Assembly (NCBI RefSeq): GCF_016086655.4
Contig: NC_052143.2
Span: 30,271,886 to 30,335,885, forward strand
Length of the DNA stretch: 64,000 bases
Origin: Lepeophtheirus salmonis
Taxonomy: Eukaryota > Arthropoda > Copepoda > Siphonostomatoida > Caligidae
Direction of reading: 5' to 3'
The notes beneath the pieces were generated by a model, which saw only the letters and a list, made by a program, of their open reading frames with translations, ran no database searches and had not been told where the DNA came from. Positions within the stretch are counted from its first letter, which is position 1; every line of letters starts with the position of its first letter. The translations under genes and the position numbers were made by a program. Below are positions 34,628 to 44,247 of the stretch, piece after piece.

Positions 34628-35296
34628 ATGGTTTATTCTATAATGTATCTGGAAAATAACATAACTTATTACAAACATGAAACCTTATTTTACAACGATT
34701 CTGATAATCTAGATCAGAAACAATGGGAAATGAACAGTTTATATGGATCAAAATATAAATACGATCATATATTTAAAGAAAAGGACTCTGACAAGCAGAT
34801 GCTTAGTTTGACTTGTATCTCTAACGGAGGAGAAACTCATACTTTTGAACATGAGGATTGTGGCTCAGAGCCATTTGGATATGACCGAAGTATCTTTGAT
34901 CGAATAATAGATAATTTAGTCTGGGAGGACAAAAAACAACCTTCAACTCAAGAAGACATATTGGATATCAACTTGCTCTACGATGATTTAAGTATAGCCG
35001 ATGAAATTTCAAAATACAATTCTTTATCAAAATCACATTATAATCTCTACTTCACTGATGACATACTAAATGAAGCTCGCTTGAAGAAAGGAAACCAAAA
35101 ACATAAACTTTTAAGCTCAAAAATTAAATATAATAACCAATTGAAAGTCATTAGACTTTTAAAGAAGAAGTCCAATATTGCTAAAAGATGTAAGATAGAT
35201 TTTGAAGACAAAGAAAACATATTCAAACGAAGAATTGCTTATAAAAAAGACTCTCGAAGAATTTTTGTCAAACCTTTTGAGAAAATTGGAGTATGA
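34628..35296 (+). CDS. Hypothetical 222-aa protein, copy A
   Basis: A single uninterrupted frame from ATG 34628 to a TGA at 35294. An in-frame GTG six bases upstream is not a likely eukaryotic start. The protein is hydrophilic and rich in Asp, Lys, Ser and Tyr. Its N-terminal two thirds are acidic (repeated DSD and EDI/DDL clusters), while residues 155-222 are basic (KKGNQKHKLLSSK, RLLKKKSNIAKRCK, FKRRIAYKKDSRR) and could contact nucleic acid or act in nuclear import. No signal peptide, membrane segment, zinc motif or transposase motif is seen. The paralogue at 59817-60485 has 15 residue differences and 3 silent ones, so selection for function is not shown. The last 43 residues are identical. 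It may be a real intronless gene, one exon of a longer gene, or an ORF of an undescribed repeat. I recognise no family. Confidence 0.5.
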   Translation: MVYSIMYLENNITYYKHETLFYNDSDNLDQKQWEMNSLYGSKYKYDHIFKEKDSDKQMLSLTCISNGGETHTFEHEDCGSEPFGYDRSIFDRIIDNLVWEDKKQPSTQEDILDINLLYDDLSIADEISKYNSLSKSHYNLYFTDDILNEARLKKGNQKHKLLSSKIKYNNQLKVIRLLKKKSNIAKRCKIDFEDKENIFKRRIAYKKDSRRIFVKPFEKIGV

Positions 35297-35461
35297 CAAA
35301 TTAAATTATTTGTACATAACTTTTTTGTGCTTTTGCTCATTAGAAGTTTCCCCTTTTCTTCATAGTAAATATTACTGAGAAACCATTAGATCAGACTTTC
35401 AAGAGTCTATTCACTTTTACGTTTTATATATATTTTTTAGATATTTTATATTGCAATTTAC

Positions 35462-35467
35462 AATAAA
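35462..35467 (+). terminator. Candidate polyadenylation signal for the 222-aa ORF
   Basis: AATAAA about 165 bases after the stop codon, conserved at the equivalent place after copy B (60655-60660). In DNA this AT-rich the hexamer is frequent by chance. Confidence 0.25.
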
Positions 35468-35713
35468 ATATTTTTTAAGTAATTATTTTTTGTCTATTTC
35501 TTATGAAGTCAATATATTCTAATATATCAGTCACTTTAGATCACATATATATCTTTCACTAGTAAATATCAATAACTACGTGTCACTGGTAGATATATAT
35601 TATATACAAAATTGTTTTATCGGACAAATCTTTAAAAATTTAGGGCGGGGCGTCTACATTTTGACACTGATGCATCCCTTTGATTCAATATTGAGTAAAA
35701 AAAGATGACTGAT

Positions 35714-36210
35714 TATAGGTGAAGTAAAAAGTTTAAAGCGTTTTTCGCTTTATTTTGGCAATAAAGTTAAAATAAATAAATAAAATTAATATACGGTCCA
35801 ACTCCATCATTTCCATTACTTTATCGACATTTTTTACGATCGGCCTAGCATATCGTGCCTCATCTTCGACGCCAATATTACCATAATAGAATCTTTGGTA
35901 CCCCTGCTTTACTCTTACATTCCATACTGTATTGAATCCATAAACAGCACATTTTTTGACCGTCTGCTCTGCCTTTCGACCAAGTAATCGTAGTGATACT
36001 GAAGAATTTATCAATTTTTTTCCCTTTTTAACTTCCATTTTGGAACGCTGTAACACACAACTGGCTTCACCAAACACAAAACTGTAAATGAACTTTTTTT
36101 AAAGACTTTAAGTATACTTAAGCCCTTTTTAACGTAATGTATTAATCGTGGATATAGCTCTGTAAAAAGATCTAGTGAAAAACGCTCCGAACTTTTTAAT
36201 TGACCTAATA
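35714..36210 (-). mobile_element. Internally deleted mariner, copy A
   Basis: TA-flanked. The left end TAGGTGAAGTAAAAAGTTTA, then GCGTTTTTCGC, and the right end on the minus strand, TTAGGTCAATTAAAAAGTTC, then GGAGCGTTTTTCAC, are mariner-type terminal repeats. About 500 bp. The interior keeps only the 5' part of the transposase, on the minus strand. The homologue at 61071-61559 shares both ends, so the insertion predates the duplication. Confidence 0.75.
35745..36077 (-). pseudogene. Mariner (SETMAR-type) transposase N-terminal fragment, copy A
   Basis: The minus strand encodes ARG/LGRKAEQTVKKCAVYGF, then TVWNVRVKQGYQRFYYGNIG and VEDEARYARPIVKNVDKVME. This corresponds to the second helix-turn-helix and the conserved 'F-x-x-G-x-x-x-x-E-D-x-x-R-x-G-R-P' linker of mariner transposases such as that in SETMAR; here Gly of GRP is Ala. 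There is no ATG start. The catalytic DD34D domain is absent because of the internal deletion. The frame runs into the 3' terminal repeat. Confidence 0.7.
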
Positions 36211-36511
36211 TTATTTGTCGTGGTAAAAAATTGAACTTTATATCTTTTAATTAAATAAATATATTTATTTTCCATAAAACTTCCATAAAAATAAACAAAT
36301 AAATAATTCTGTGGATATCCCTGGTTACCTACATTGTATGGTGCAAAAAGAAAATAATACCCAAAATTATTTAGAAGTTAATCAATTCTTTCCTACTATG
36401 TAATTACTATTCAATAATAGTAGCGAATTGTTAGCATCAAAACAAAAGAAAATTCGAATTCAGGATATGGATAAAGAAGCATAAACGTCAACAGCTGATA
36501 ATACGATAATA

Positions 36512-36697
36512 CAGGGGCGTCCGCAAATGAAGGAATTTTTTAATAATTACCTTATTTAAAAAAAAAAAAACAGACATTTTTTTAAAGATTTTTTTCCATT
36601 CCACCAAATTATGAAGCTGAGCAAAAATTACATAAAACTTCTTTAAAGTAAAAAAAAAATTCAAAATAACCAAATTATAATCCTGCAGACGCCCTAG
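36512..36697. mobile_element. MITE with CAGGGGCGTCCGC ends, second type, copy A
   Basis: Begins CAGGGGCGTCCGCA and ends TGCAGACGCCCTAG, so the termini are inverted. The flanking octamers CGATAATA and CAATAAAA agree at 6 of 8 positions, compatible with an eroded hAT-type duplication. AT-rich, no coding sequence. Copy B lies at 61858-62036. Confidence 0.6.
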
Positions 36698-36934
36698 CAA
36701 TAAAATACTGTTTTTGTACTAGGCAAGTCGAGTCATTAAGCCATCAATGAGGAGTAAGATTTATTTTTATTCTAGTCTTTATCAGGGCGAGTTTCCCATA
36801 TATCGTCCTTATATTCTCCAAAGCATTGCACTCTGTGTCTTTTATACGTTCTTGTTTCTAAATATTTATTATGCAATTATAGATCTCAAAGAACACTACA
36901 CTTTTGGGAACTGACACTTCAAATTTATGATCCA

Positions 36935-37160
36935 TGTAGGGGCGTCTGTAGGGGGCTGGTTGGAGGGGCTTTATACCTCCTCAAATTAAGGAATTTTTGA
37001 TTTTCACCATAATGTTTTCCCTCATTTTGGGCAAATTATGCAGCAGAGTAAAATATTTCTTTTCTTGTGAAAAATTATGGAATTTATAAATTTAAAAAAA
37101 AATTTAACTTTTTGTGAATAGCTGTGGATTTTTGAAATTTTTTACGAAAAAATTTAATAT
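36935..37160. repeat. 5' end of a GGGGCGTCYG element, copy A
   Basis: Starts TAGGGGCGTCTGTAGGGGGC, followed by TGGAGGGGCT and later TTTTTGATTTTCACCATAAT. The interior word GTGAATAGCTGTGGATTTTT recurs near 42942 and 62625. The related 3' ends (GACGCCCC) are found at 43020 and 47630 instead. Copy B starts near 62435. Confidence 0.5.
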
Positions 37161-37939
37161 TTGTAATAATAAATGTTAAAAACATTGCTTGCCGTAAAAT
37201 TTAATTTAAATTTATTAATGAAGAGAGTTTTTGAGGTGTTAATCTTCCATGAAACTACTAATTTGGAAATTTTTATTGAAGTAACTCATCTTCTTTATAT
37301 CATTTGAGTTTCGTAGTCGATATTAAAAAGTGAAAAGCTCTTAACCATTTAACTCCATCTTGTTTTTCAGACAATTTTGGAGACGTATTATTTACTAGTT
37401 CAATTAAGCGGATAATTGCTGATTTTAAAAGGCTAAGAAACCCTTCCAAAGCTGTGATCGGCAGAAAATTTCGAAAAACTATCTAGTAGAAAATGAAAAT
37501 AGATGTTATCCACTTTTCCTAGTCTTACAATAGGCCCATAAAAATGAAATTCTTGTTGTGACCACTGAAATGCAGTAAAAAATAGATAACAAATAAAAAT
37601 ATTATTGAAAGAGTTTCCTGTAATAAGTATAAAGAAAGTAAGGATATATAAACACTTTTTTAAGTACAATATATAAACTTGTTCACTTCATCTTATATGT
37701 GAGATGTCATCTTGTTCAACAGAAAATAAATTATTTTATATAATATAACAAGTAAAAAATAGATGAATATGGAATGGACTTAGCCTCCGAAAGTCCATTG
37801 TCAGCAATTGAACTTCATTTTGGTTATATTTAGCATAACTGACTCGTGTGCTGTAGTCTTTTCTTTCCATTTGAATACAATCCAAATGATTTTTATGGAA
37901 CTGTCAATTTTTAATGTTTAATCGTCTGAAGGATTTTTT

Positions 37940-38700
37940 TATGATGGACTCCCTAAACAAGGAAGCTAATGTTTCCAATGATCTGAAAATATATGGCAAA
38001 AGTCACTCCACCTTCCCATAGTTCCTATTTGAGGACATGCTTTCTTCCACTACATTATAGATGTATTTTTTCAACAATATCTTTCATAACCAAAGTCCAG
38101 GCATGATTGAACATATTTCTGGCATAAGATGTATTTAGTACAATGACTTGGATAACCAACAGCTTTGAAGTCCGAATAAGAAGGTAACTTTCGAGGGACA
38201 AAAACGCTATGCTCATCGTCAGGGTTTTCAAGAAATATCTTGGTACCTTCCCATCTTCATATTGTAAGGGTTGTTTGATGGATTTTCAATAGATCTATTT
38301 GTCCTCAAATTAAGGCCATTTTCCAGATAATGAGTATGTAAACGACCGAGGGTACTTCTAGACATTCCCATCAAGAAAGAATAAGTGATTAAGTACACAT
38401 GCTTGAGATGATTCCCTTCAATAAAGAGCTTCATCCTGTCTTCTTTTTCATCCATTCAAGAGAAATGTCCAAAACATAAATTTCGATCTTTGGGAAAATG
38501 TTACCATTTCCCAGGAACAAAAAAATTCATGGAAAACTTTGCAAAGGATTCTTGAGACCCTAATTTAGTAATTGCATCCCATTTTCGTTTGTCAAAAACT
38601 ACGAACCATCTCTTGCTCTTCCTTGTCCACACAATGTCACGTCATGATGAAAAGGTCGAATATCGAAATAAGAGGTGGAAAAAATGTTGTCGGACATAAT
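37940..38700 (-). pseudogene. Unclassified transposon-like ORF relic, copy A
   Basis: On the minus strand an ATG at 38455 opens 75 codons with MGMSRSTLGRLHTHYLENGL followed by NLRTNRSIENPSNNPYN. This is a helix-turn-helix-like segment with a pattern (S-R-x-T-L-x-x-L-x-x-H-Y-x-E-N-G-L) that I associate with uncharacterised transposon-derived ORFs of invertebrates. After frame changes it continues NPDDEHSVFVPRKLPSYSDF and GYPSHCTKYILCQKYVQSC. Frameshifts and stops after that show decay. Copy B (63430-63960) has additional one-base indels. I cannot name the superfamily. Confidence 0.4.
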
Positions 38701-39098
38701 TTAAAACATTTGGAAACTTAATAATAATCATAATATCTAATCGTATAATAAAATAAATAATTATACTAATAATAATATTGTTCTTCTGGGAGTAAAGGAT
38801 CAAATCAACTTTTTATTTTTATGACAACTCCGTTTTAATAAACAAATAAACATCTGAGGCAATTAATATGACAAATTATATTCTGAAGGTCATAACAGGG
38901 CCAATTAGAGTCACATTAATTAATGGAAGGCTCTAAAATTAAGCTAATATTCTTGAATATTTCATCCCATCCCTCAAATTTGAAATAAATCCTATAACGT
39001 GAACAAATATGCTATAAACTTTTTGGCCGTTAATATTTATTAAGTAAATAAATAAAAGGGAAATTTCTTTACATAATTTTATTTTTAATGTTAAGTAT
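38701..39098. other. Intergenic, no gene seen
   Basis: AT-rich spacer with no open frame of note. Confidence 0.35.
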
Positions 39099-39742
39099 CT
39101 CTTATATTGTTGTTCCTAGCCTAAAATACTGGAGAAGATTACATGTACGAAGACTGGAAGGCTTAGTCGATTCCTCTATCTTAATTTCACCTGGAAATGA
39201 GGATTATATTCTCCCATGAGTTCCTGATATACAGTGGAGTAAGAGTCGAGTCCTTCTGAAAGTAATATTTTTTAATGGTCTGGTTAGAGGCTGATAACTA
39301 CTCCTCTAATTCCGACGGTATCTGTGTAGATATTGCTCAAAAATAAAACAATACTTGTTTTGTGAATCCGCTTTGGTTGTGAATCAAGTCGTATGAAAAC
39401 TTAAATGTGGATCCCTAATCCTGTCGATGTGTCTACAAAATAAATGACTAAATGAGGAATACATTTCATACAATGGAGAGTCTTGCCTATATTCCCGCCG
39501 TATGAAGATAAGAGGGTCCTCCCTCTTGAATGGGTCCTCTACCAATGAAAGGAACTGTGTTTCATGCCTGGGATTTGAGAGTTAAATTTGACTTATTGAA
39601 TCCCTCCTTTGTATGAGGACTCTGATGAAGAATCCCATCCTCATTGCAAGGTGAGATTAAGATAGAGGAATCAACTAAGCTTTCCACTCTTCGTACGTGT
39701 AATCATCTCTAGCATTTTAGACTAGAAACAACAATATAAGAG
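39099..39742. mobile_element. Foldback MITE with arms of about 110 bases
   Basis: The left arm (39099-39210) begins CTCTTATATTGTTGTTCCTA. The right arm (about 39640-39742), read on the minus strand, begins CTCTTATATTGTTGTTTCTA. Both contain TACGAAGA-TGGAA and TTGATTCCTCTATCTTAAT-like blocks. Identity of the arms is roughly 85 to 90 per cent. The interior of about 430 bases has no coding capacity. No clear target duplication was found. Confidence 0.75.
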
Positions 39743-40189
39743 TTTCCAAGGTCCAAAATCATATACAGTATCAGTACATATATCAGTAAAATATAAATTC
39801 ACAAGAACACAACATGAAAATGGGACTATAGCTGTCTCCGGATTTTTTTTCTGTCTCTAGTCATTTTCTTCTAGTAGTCCTTGGTTACAAGTGTTGAATT
39901 CGACTCCATAACTAACTACGTAGTCTCTAAAAGTTCATCTTTTTATAATGAATTAAATAGGTAATTTATGCAAGGGGAAGAAAAAGTTGCAAAAAACAAT
40001 ATCTTCCGCGGAGAAAAATATATCACCACGACTTTGTATCTCCTCAAGCTAATATTCGTGTATCCCTACTTTTTACTAATTTAGTAATAATAACAAGCTT
40101 CACAAGTGCCCACATCAAAATGTAGATGCAATCCCAAAAATTCCAAAAAGAAGGGATTTCATAATTTTCATATCTACGAGCAGTGGTGT
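39743..40189. other. Intergenic, no gene seen
   Basis: No gene or clear repeat recognised. Confidence 0.35.
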
Positions 40190-40590
40190 GTGGTCCTGTG
40201 TGTAATTTGCATATTCCAAAAGTATCTGAAAATAAATATGGTAACCCTTATAATTTGAGAAATGTTTTGGATGAGATCAGCTACAATCAACTGTGACAAG
40301 GGAGAATTGGGGACAAGGATATAAATAAGGAAATTTGCTAGAATTACTCTGATATCGAGCTCCAATTCTTCTCTGAGTCCAACAAGGACTTACAATTATA
40401 ATTCCGGAACAAATCATAAGGGTTGCACTCCGTACACACTAATGTTCAATAAGGTTTTGAATATAATTGAAGCTATTTGTGAAACAATGTTCACTACTCA
40501 GGAATTAAATAAAAAAGATAACTGCTAAGGGGAACAAAATCATTCTTCAGACTACCAATTCCAAAATAATGGGCCAGCTAAAAAAATCAC
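40190..40590 (-). repeat. R1 repeat, minus orientation, longest copy
   Basis: Contains the complete set of R1 blocks in reverse: GGTAACCCTTATAATTTGAG, CTCTGATATCGAGCTCCAAT, AACAAGGACTTACAATTATA, TGTTCAATAAGG, AATATAATTGAAGC, and an extra outer part to GGGCCAGCTAAAAAAATCAC. The 1.65-kb duplication at 49693 begins inside this repeat (at AGCTATTTGTGAAACAATG), so R1 marks a duplication breakpoint. Confidence 0.7.
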
Positions 40591-42116
40591 AAGATTTGCA
40601 TCTCTAACTATGAGCCTAATAAAAGTAAATTCAATCCGCTAAATTTTTGTCTATATTTCATAAATGAATAAATATACTATAGATTACGAATATATATTAA
40701 GATAATATATATAAGTAATATTAGGTTTTTAATCTGAATGAATGTACAGGTCTTAAAAAGGTTGTCTAGTTACTCCGTATGAAATTATGGAATACAGATG
40801 GAATCTCGTTTTCATTGTCACTGTAGGTACAACTACTATCTGTTTCAATCTCAGAATACTCAAATTCATCCTCTTCACTACTTGAATCCTCATTTTCTTC
40901 ACTGCTTGAACTCTCATCTTCTTCACTGCTGAAATCCTCTACTTCAGATAAAGATATGTAATTAACCAAATTTTCCTCTGACAATTCATAGACTGGTAAA
41001 GCTACAGAGTTGATAATATGTTGTTCCTGATATTCCACATCTTCTGACACATTAGGATACATTTCAGTAAATGATCCCACACATATACGGTCAACAACCT
41101 CTATTTCTTGATAATCATCACGGAGGAGCTCAGTCTGTACACTCTCTTCTACGTCTTCGACAAACTCTCTTCCATCAATTTCCACCACTTCTCCAACATT
41201 TCTAAAGTCGTTTTCATCCTCAAAATAGACATCACTCCCATCTTCTTGATGTGGGGGTTGAGATGTTGTAACCTTGTAGCACACGGCTCTTTCTCGAATT
41301 AAATTATTTCGATCCTTTGGACAATAACAGTCAATGACAATATCAAGTTCGTATTGTTCCGAAATCATTTCATGATGAACAGCAACTAATCTTCTGGTAT
41401 AATTAACTGTCGAATCCATGTTTTGTTTTTTTATTTCTTTTTCTAACAAGTGACTTGTAACAAATCAAATATTTAACTGAATGGTGTTTAGGTATTTGAA
41501 TTAATTTATATACTCGGGTTTGATGGATTAAGGAAGAAAAAATTGTGGCGATGCTAGGTGCAACGTCATCGGAGTTTCACTCTATAAACTCACGTTTGTT
41601 AAATCATAATTATGATATTTTCAATAATTTGTTGGCTCAAATATAAAATAATATAATTACAATGAAATTGCACACCATAATATTGTCTTGAATGAAATTA
41701 ATAACAATCATATTGCTTGCTTCACGAAGATATTACCCAAACAATTTTGTCCAGCAATCGTATTGTACACTCCAATTTTATCACATGCAAAGATTTTTCA
41801 CCCCAACAATTTTTTCTACCACCTTTTTACCGTAATCATTCTACAGTCAACTCTACGTATGACGTCACTGCATTTAAGCTGACTTAGATTCAAAGCAATG
41901 AATGCAATCGGACCTTAAAAAATGAAGACTAGAGGATAAAAAACGTGATATTTTTGACATAAAAAATGTGGCTCAAAGTCGACTAAAGGATTCTAATTTC
42001 AACATTTTATCGGCCTAATAGAATTGACTTCAGTATATTCTATGGCCAATTGAGTCCATACCTTAACTATGTGTCATAGCAATTTTAAAGATTGTAAATT
42101 ATCGTCAAAGAGCCAT
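40468..42116 (-). repeat. Duplicated block with acidic ORF, copy 1
   Basis: Matches 49693-50837 and 51577-52084, with only scattered substitutions (about 1 to 2 per cent in the ORF). Copy 2 contains an additional 740 bases at 50838-51576. The right boundary is at AAGAGCCATGGAAA, where copy 2 passes directly into the start of the large block at 52085. Confidence 0.85.
40766..41419 (-). CDS. Hypothetical acidic 217-aa protein, copy 1
   Basis: Minus-strand frame from the ATG at 41417-41419 to TAG at 40766-40768. A TTG ten codons upstream is not a credible start. Residues 1-55 are mixed, with a CYC motif near residue 31. Residues 60-150 are acidic with many Val and Glu. Residues 159-195 form a Ser/Glu/Asp tract (SSEEDESSSSEENEDSSSEE) resembling phospho-acceptor or acidic nuclear proteins. 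No signal peptide or membrane segment is seen. The same frame stays open after the TAG for another 13 codons to a TAA shared with copy 2, which has AAG in place of the TAG. Copy 2 has a nonsense codon at residue 21. All 8 nucleotide differences between the two ORFs change the protein. I recognise no family, and it may be a gene or an ORF carried by a repeat. Confidence 0.45.
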   Translation of the reverse strand: MDSTVNYTRRLVAVHHEMISEQYELDIVIDCYCPKDRNNLIRERAVCYKVTTSQPPHQEDGSDVYFEDENDFRNVGEVVEIDGREFVEDVEESVQTELLRDDYQEIEVVDRICVGSFTEMYPNVSEDVEYQEQHIINSVALPVYELSEENLVNYISLSEVEDFSSEEDESSSSEENEDSSSEEDEFEYSEIETDSSCTYSDNENEIPSVFHNFIRSN

Positions 42117-42977
42117 GGAAAGAGAATACCTCATCAAAGTATGTCAAGGGAAGGCCATCAAAAAGATGTGAAATTCACGTATTATAAATTCAAAAATAAA
42201 GTAAGTTTTGACTCTACAACATTGAATTACATGAAGAAAAATTACAAAGACTTTTTAATCATTACCTTGTTTGATTTGATGGTCATTCATCAATCTAAAC
42301 TTTGTATCCAACCTAAGAAATGTTTTAACTTTATTATTAAAAAGCTCATCATTGTGCTAATATATATTATATCTTCATTTTCTACAAACGAGAGTAAACG
42401 ACACCAAGTCTTGATAATGTATAAACAATATCCTCTTTTAATTAGAAGATCTTTAAAAGTGAATTTGCACATTTAACAACAAACAAGTCAGAATTTGTAG
42501 GAATAAAGGACAAACTATTCAAATAACTCTACATATTTTGAACTTTAAATCTACATATATATTTCTTATTTTGAAAGTTAAGAAAAAACATCATGCTAGC
42601 ATAAATATTTTTGAATAGATATACCACAGGGATAAAGCGTCTTTACATTAGGAGGCGCTTAAATAATCAACATATCGCCATTAACGATAGTAACTTTTAA
42701 ATACAAGAAGAAATATTGGTTGAAATGAAATGATTCAATTTAAAATCTAATCAAACATATTCTGGAAATGCTATCGGGAAATACAGGCTTGTGAGGCTTA
42801 AATTTTTGAATTTGTCTTCCAAATTTTTTAACTTTTCATTGAATAACTGAGGATTTTTGAAAATTTTTCCTAAAAATTTAAAATGTGATTTTTTTTTCCA
42901 AAAAAAATTTTTAAATATTTTTCCAACAAAATTCATTTTTTGTGAACAGCTGTGGATTTTTGAAAAACGAAGCCCCC

Positions 42978-43010
<33 letters not shown>

Positions 43011-43489
43011 TACTGGAGACGCCCTTGGATTGGTATACATTATTTAATTGTCTTGAATTGGTAAATTTGACTTATAAAAAACACATATTTAAAAAAAAAA
43101 GATTTGCAAGGAAGTTACTAGTTAATAATTATCATGCCTACCTTCATCAATTGAAAGTGGAAAGACTATTCAGTAATGCAATTAATATATATTAATATTG
43201 GGCGGTCAGGAATAAATTGACTCAAAAGCTCTTAAATGATTTTTTTATCAAATTAAAATTTCTATTTAAAATTAGTTACAACTAATTATAATCATAATTT
43301 TGGTTGATGTATTTATGTACTTTCTTGACAAACCCTAATCAGTAGAAAGTAAAATATTTAAAAATGTAAATCCTTCATTTATACATAATAAAGAATCAAC
43401 ATTTTAATCGTAAATATGGATGATATCAGAATCGGCATCTGCTTAAATTTTGGTATCCGTACATCTCTAATTTAAATCTTTTTTTGATT
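42117..43489. other. Intergenic with repeat fragments
   Basis: The plus-strand frame 42069-42476 (135 codons, ATG) straddles the duplication boundary and is Lys/Ile/Phe-rich, so it is not supported. The stretch 42740-43025 resembles the 3' part of the GGGGCGTCCGC family, with GTGAACAGCTGTGGATTTTT and an end at GGAGACGCCCTT. It includes an A16 run and a (TA)n run near 42980-43010. At 43128-43195 HQLKVERLFSNAINIY may be a tiny hAT C-terminal fragment. Confidence 0.4.
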
Positions 43490-43827
43490 TGAAACAATTT
43501 TTTTAAATTTTTCTTGCAACATATGTTGAAATATTTTTAATGTATCTTCAATCTATTTGTTTACTTTTTCTAATAGCAAGCAAATAATGAAAAATTAATA
43601 TTTTAAAGAACATCGAAGTTGTACTTTAACATTTATCAGATTTAAAACAAGAAAGTTCAGTTTATAAATTCCGATACATCTATGTATTGTTAAAATCCGA
43701 AATGGAGTGTGATACATTGATAAATATACACATCATAGGTAGAACTAAAAACAAATGGAAAAAACAAACCCCGAGTTTTTAATGGACTGTTGACTATTCG
43801 TTTTGTTTTTAGTTTACAAACATTAAT
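43490..43827 (+). repeat. Third, diverged copy of the upstream region of the 222-aa ORF
   Basis: Aligns with 34250-34590 and 59450-59780. Shared strings include TATCTTCAATCTAT, TTTACTTTTTCTAATAGCAA, TTTAAAGAACATCGAA and GGACTGTTGACTATTCGTTT. The homology stops about 40 bases before the position of the ATG, and no ORF follows. Divergence is clearly greater than between the other two copies. Confidence 0.7.
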
Positions 43828-43835
43828 AAAAGTTC

Positions 43836-43975
43836 TTCCACCCTCGATTCTTTGAGCATCATAGACCCCTTATAATATCCACTTTAGAGATATCTGATGG
43901 TGAGTTTCCATCACGCAGATAGCTCCTGAATTAGAGTTCTGCGTTGCTTCATGTTTTTGGGTATGACGCTCTTAT
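43836..43975 (-). pseudogene. Possible Tc1-type HTH fragment
   Basis: The minus strand reads SVIPKNMKQRRTLIQELSA, a stop, then WKLTI, which resembles the first helix of a Tc1-like DNA-binding domain. The rest is out of frame. Too short for a firm call. Confidence 0.3.
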
Positions 43976-44247
43976 TTTTTAGTTAATTTTACTTGTTTTT
44001 TTTTACAATTTTTTATGACAATTGCTTACAATAAGTAAAGAGTGTTAAATAACAAATATAACAAATAATATAAGGGTGTCCTATTTAAAAAAAGTGTTGC
44101 ATTTTATATGGAGAGACCTGTATTACCTGCATTTAGAGATATTTGTGTGATAAAACTAACATATTTTGAATGAGCAAAGGATAATTATTACCAGAATATG
44201 TAAATATATTTTCAATTTGTTGCATACTTGGCTGTTTACATAGGGGC

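Larger units (their letters stand above)
30635..38520 (+). repeat. Large duplicated block, copy A
   Basis: Matches 52085-54790 and 58500-63975 in order and orientation. Copy B holds extra segments: 54525-54733, 54790-58500, 60755-60935 and 62173-62327. Copy A holds about 200 bases (32232-32430) that B lacks. Shared content in order: a TTAA-rich MITE, a truncated Tc1/mariner, a small conserved open frame, a GGGGCGTCCGC MITE, the 222-aa ORF, a deleted mariner, a second MITE and a transposon-like ORF relic. Most compared segments differ by only a few per cent. Confidence 0.85.

Noticed and set aside
41108..41302. 64-codon plus-strand ORF repeated identically at 50331-50525
   Set aside because: It is antisense to the acidic ORF and repeated only because the block is duplicated. 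It has no ATG-supported coding signal of its own.
42069..42476. 135-codon plus-strand ORF with ATG
   Set aside because: It starts inside a duplicated block and ends outside it, is dominated by Lys, Ile, Phe and Asn, and the block's other copy does not continue the frame.
42975..43010. A16 followed by (TA)n as evidence of a retroposed poly-A tail
   Set aside because: It lies inside an element that ends in GACGCCC and has no target duplication. Simple slippage explains it.
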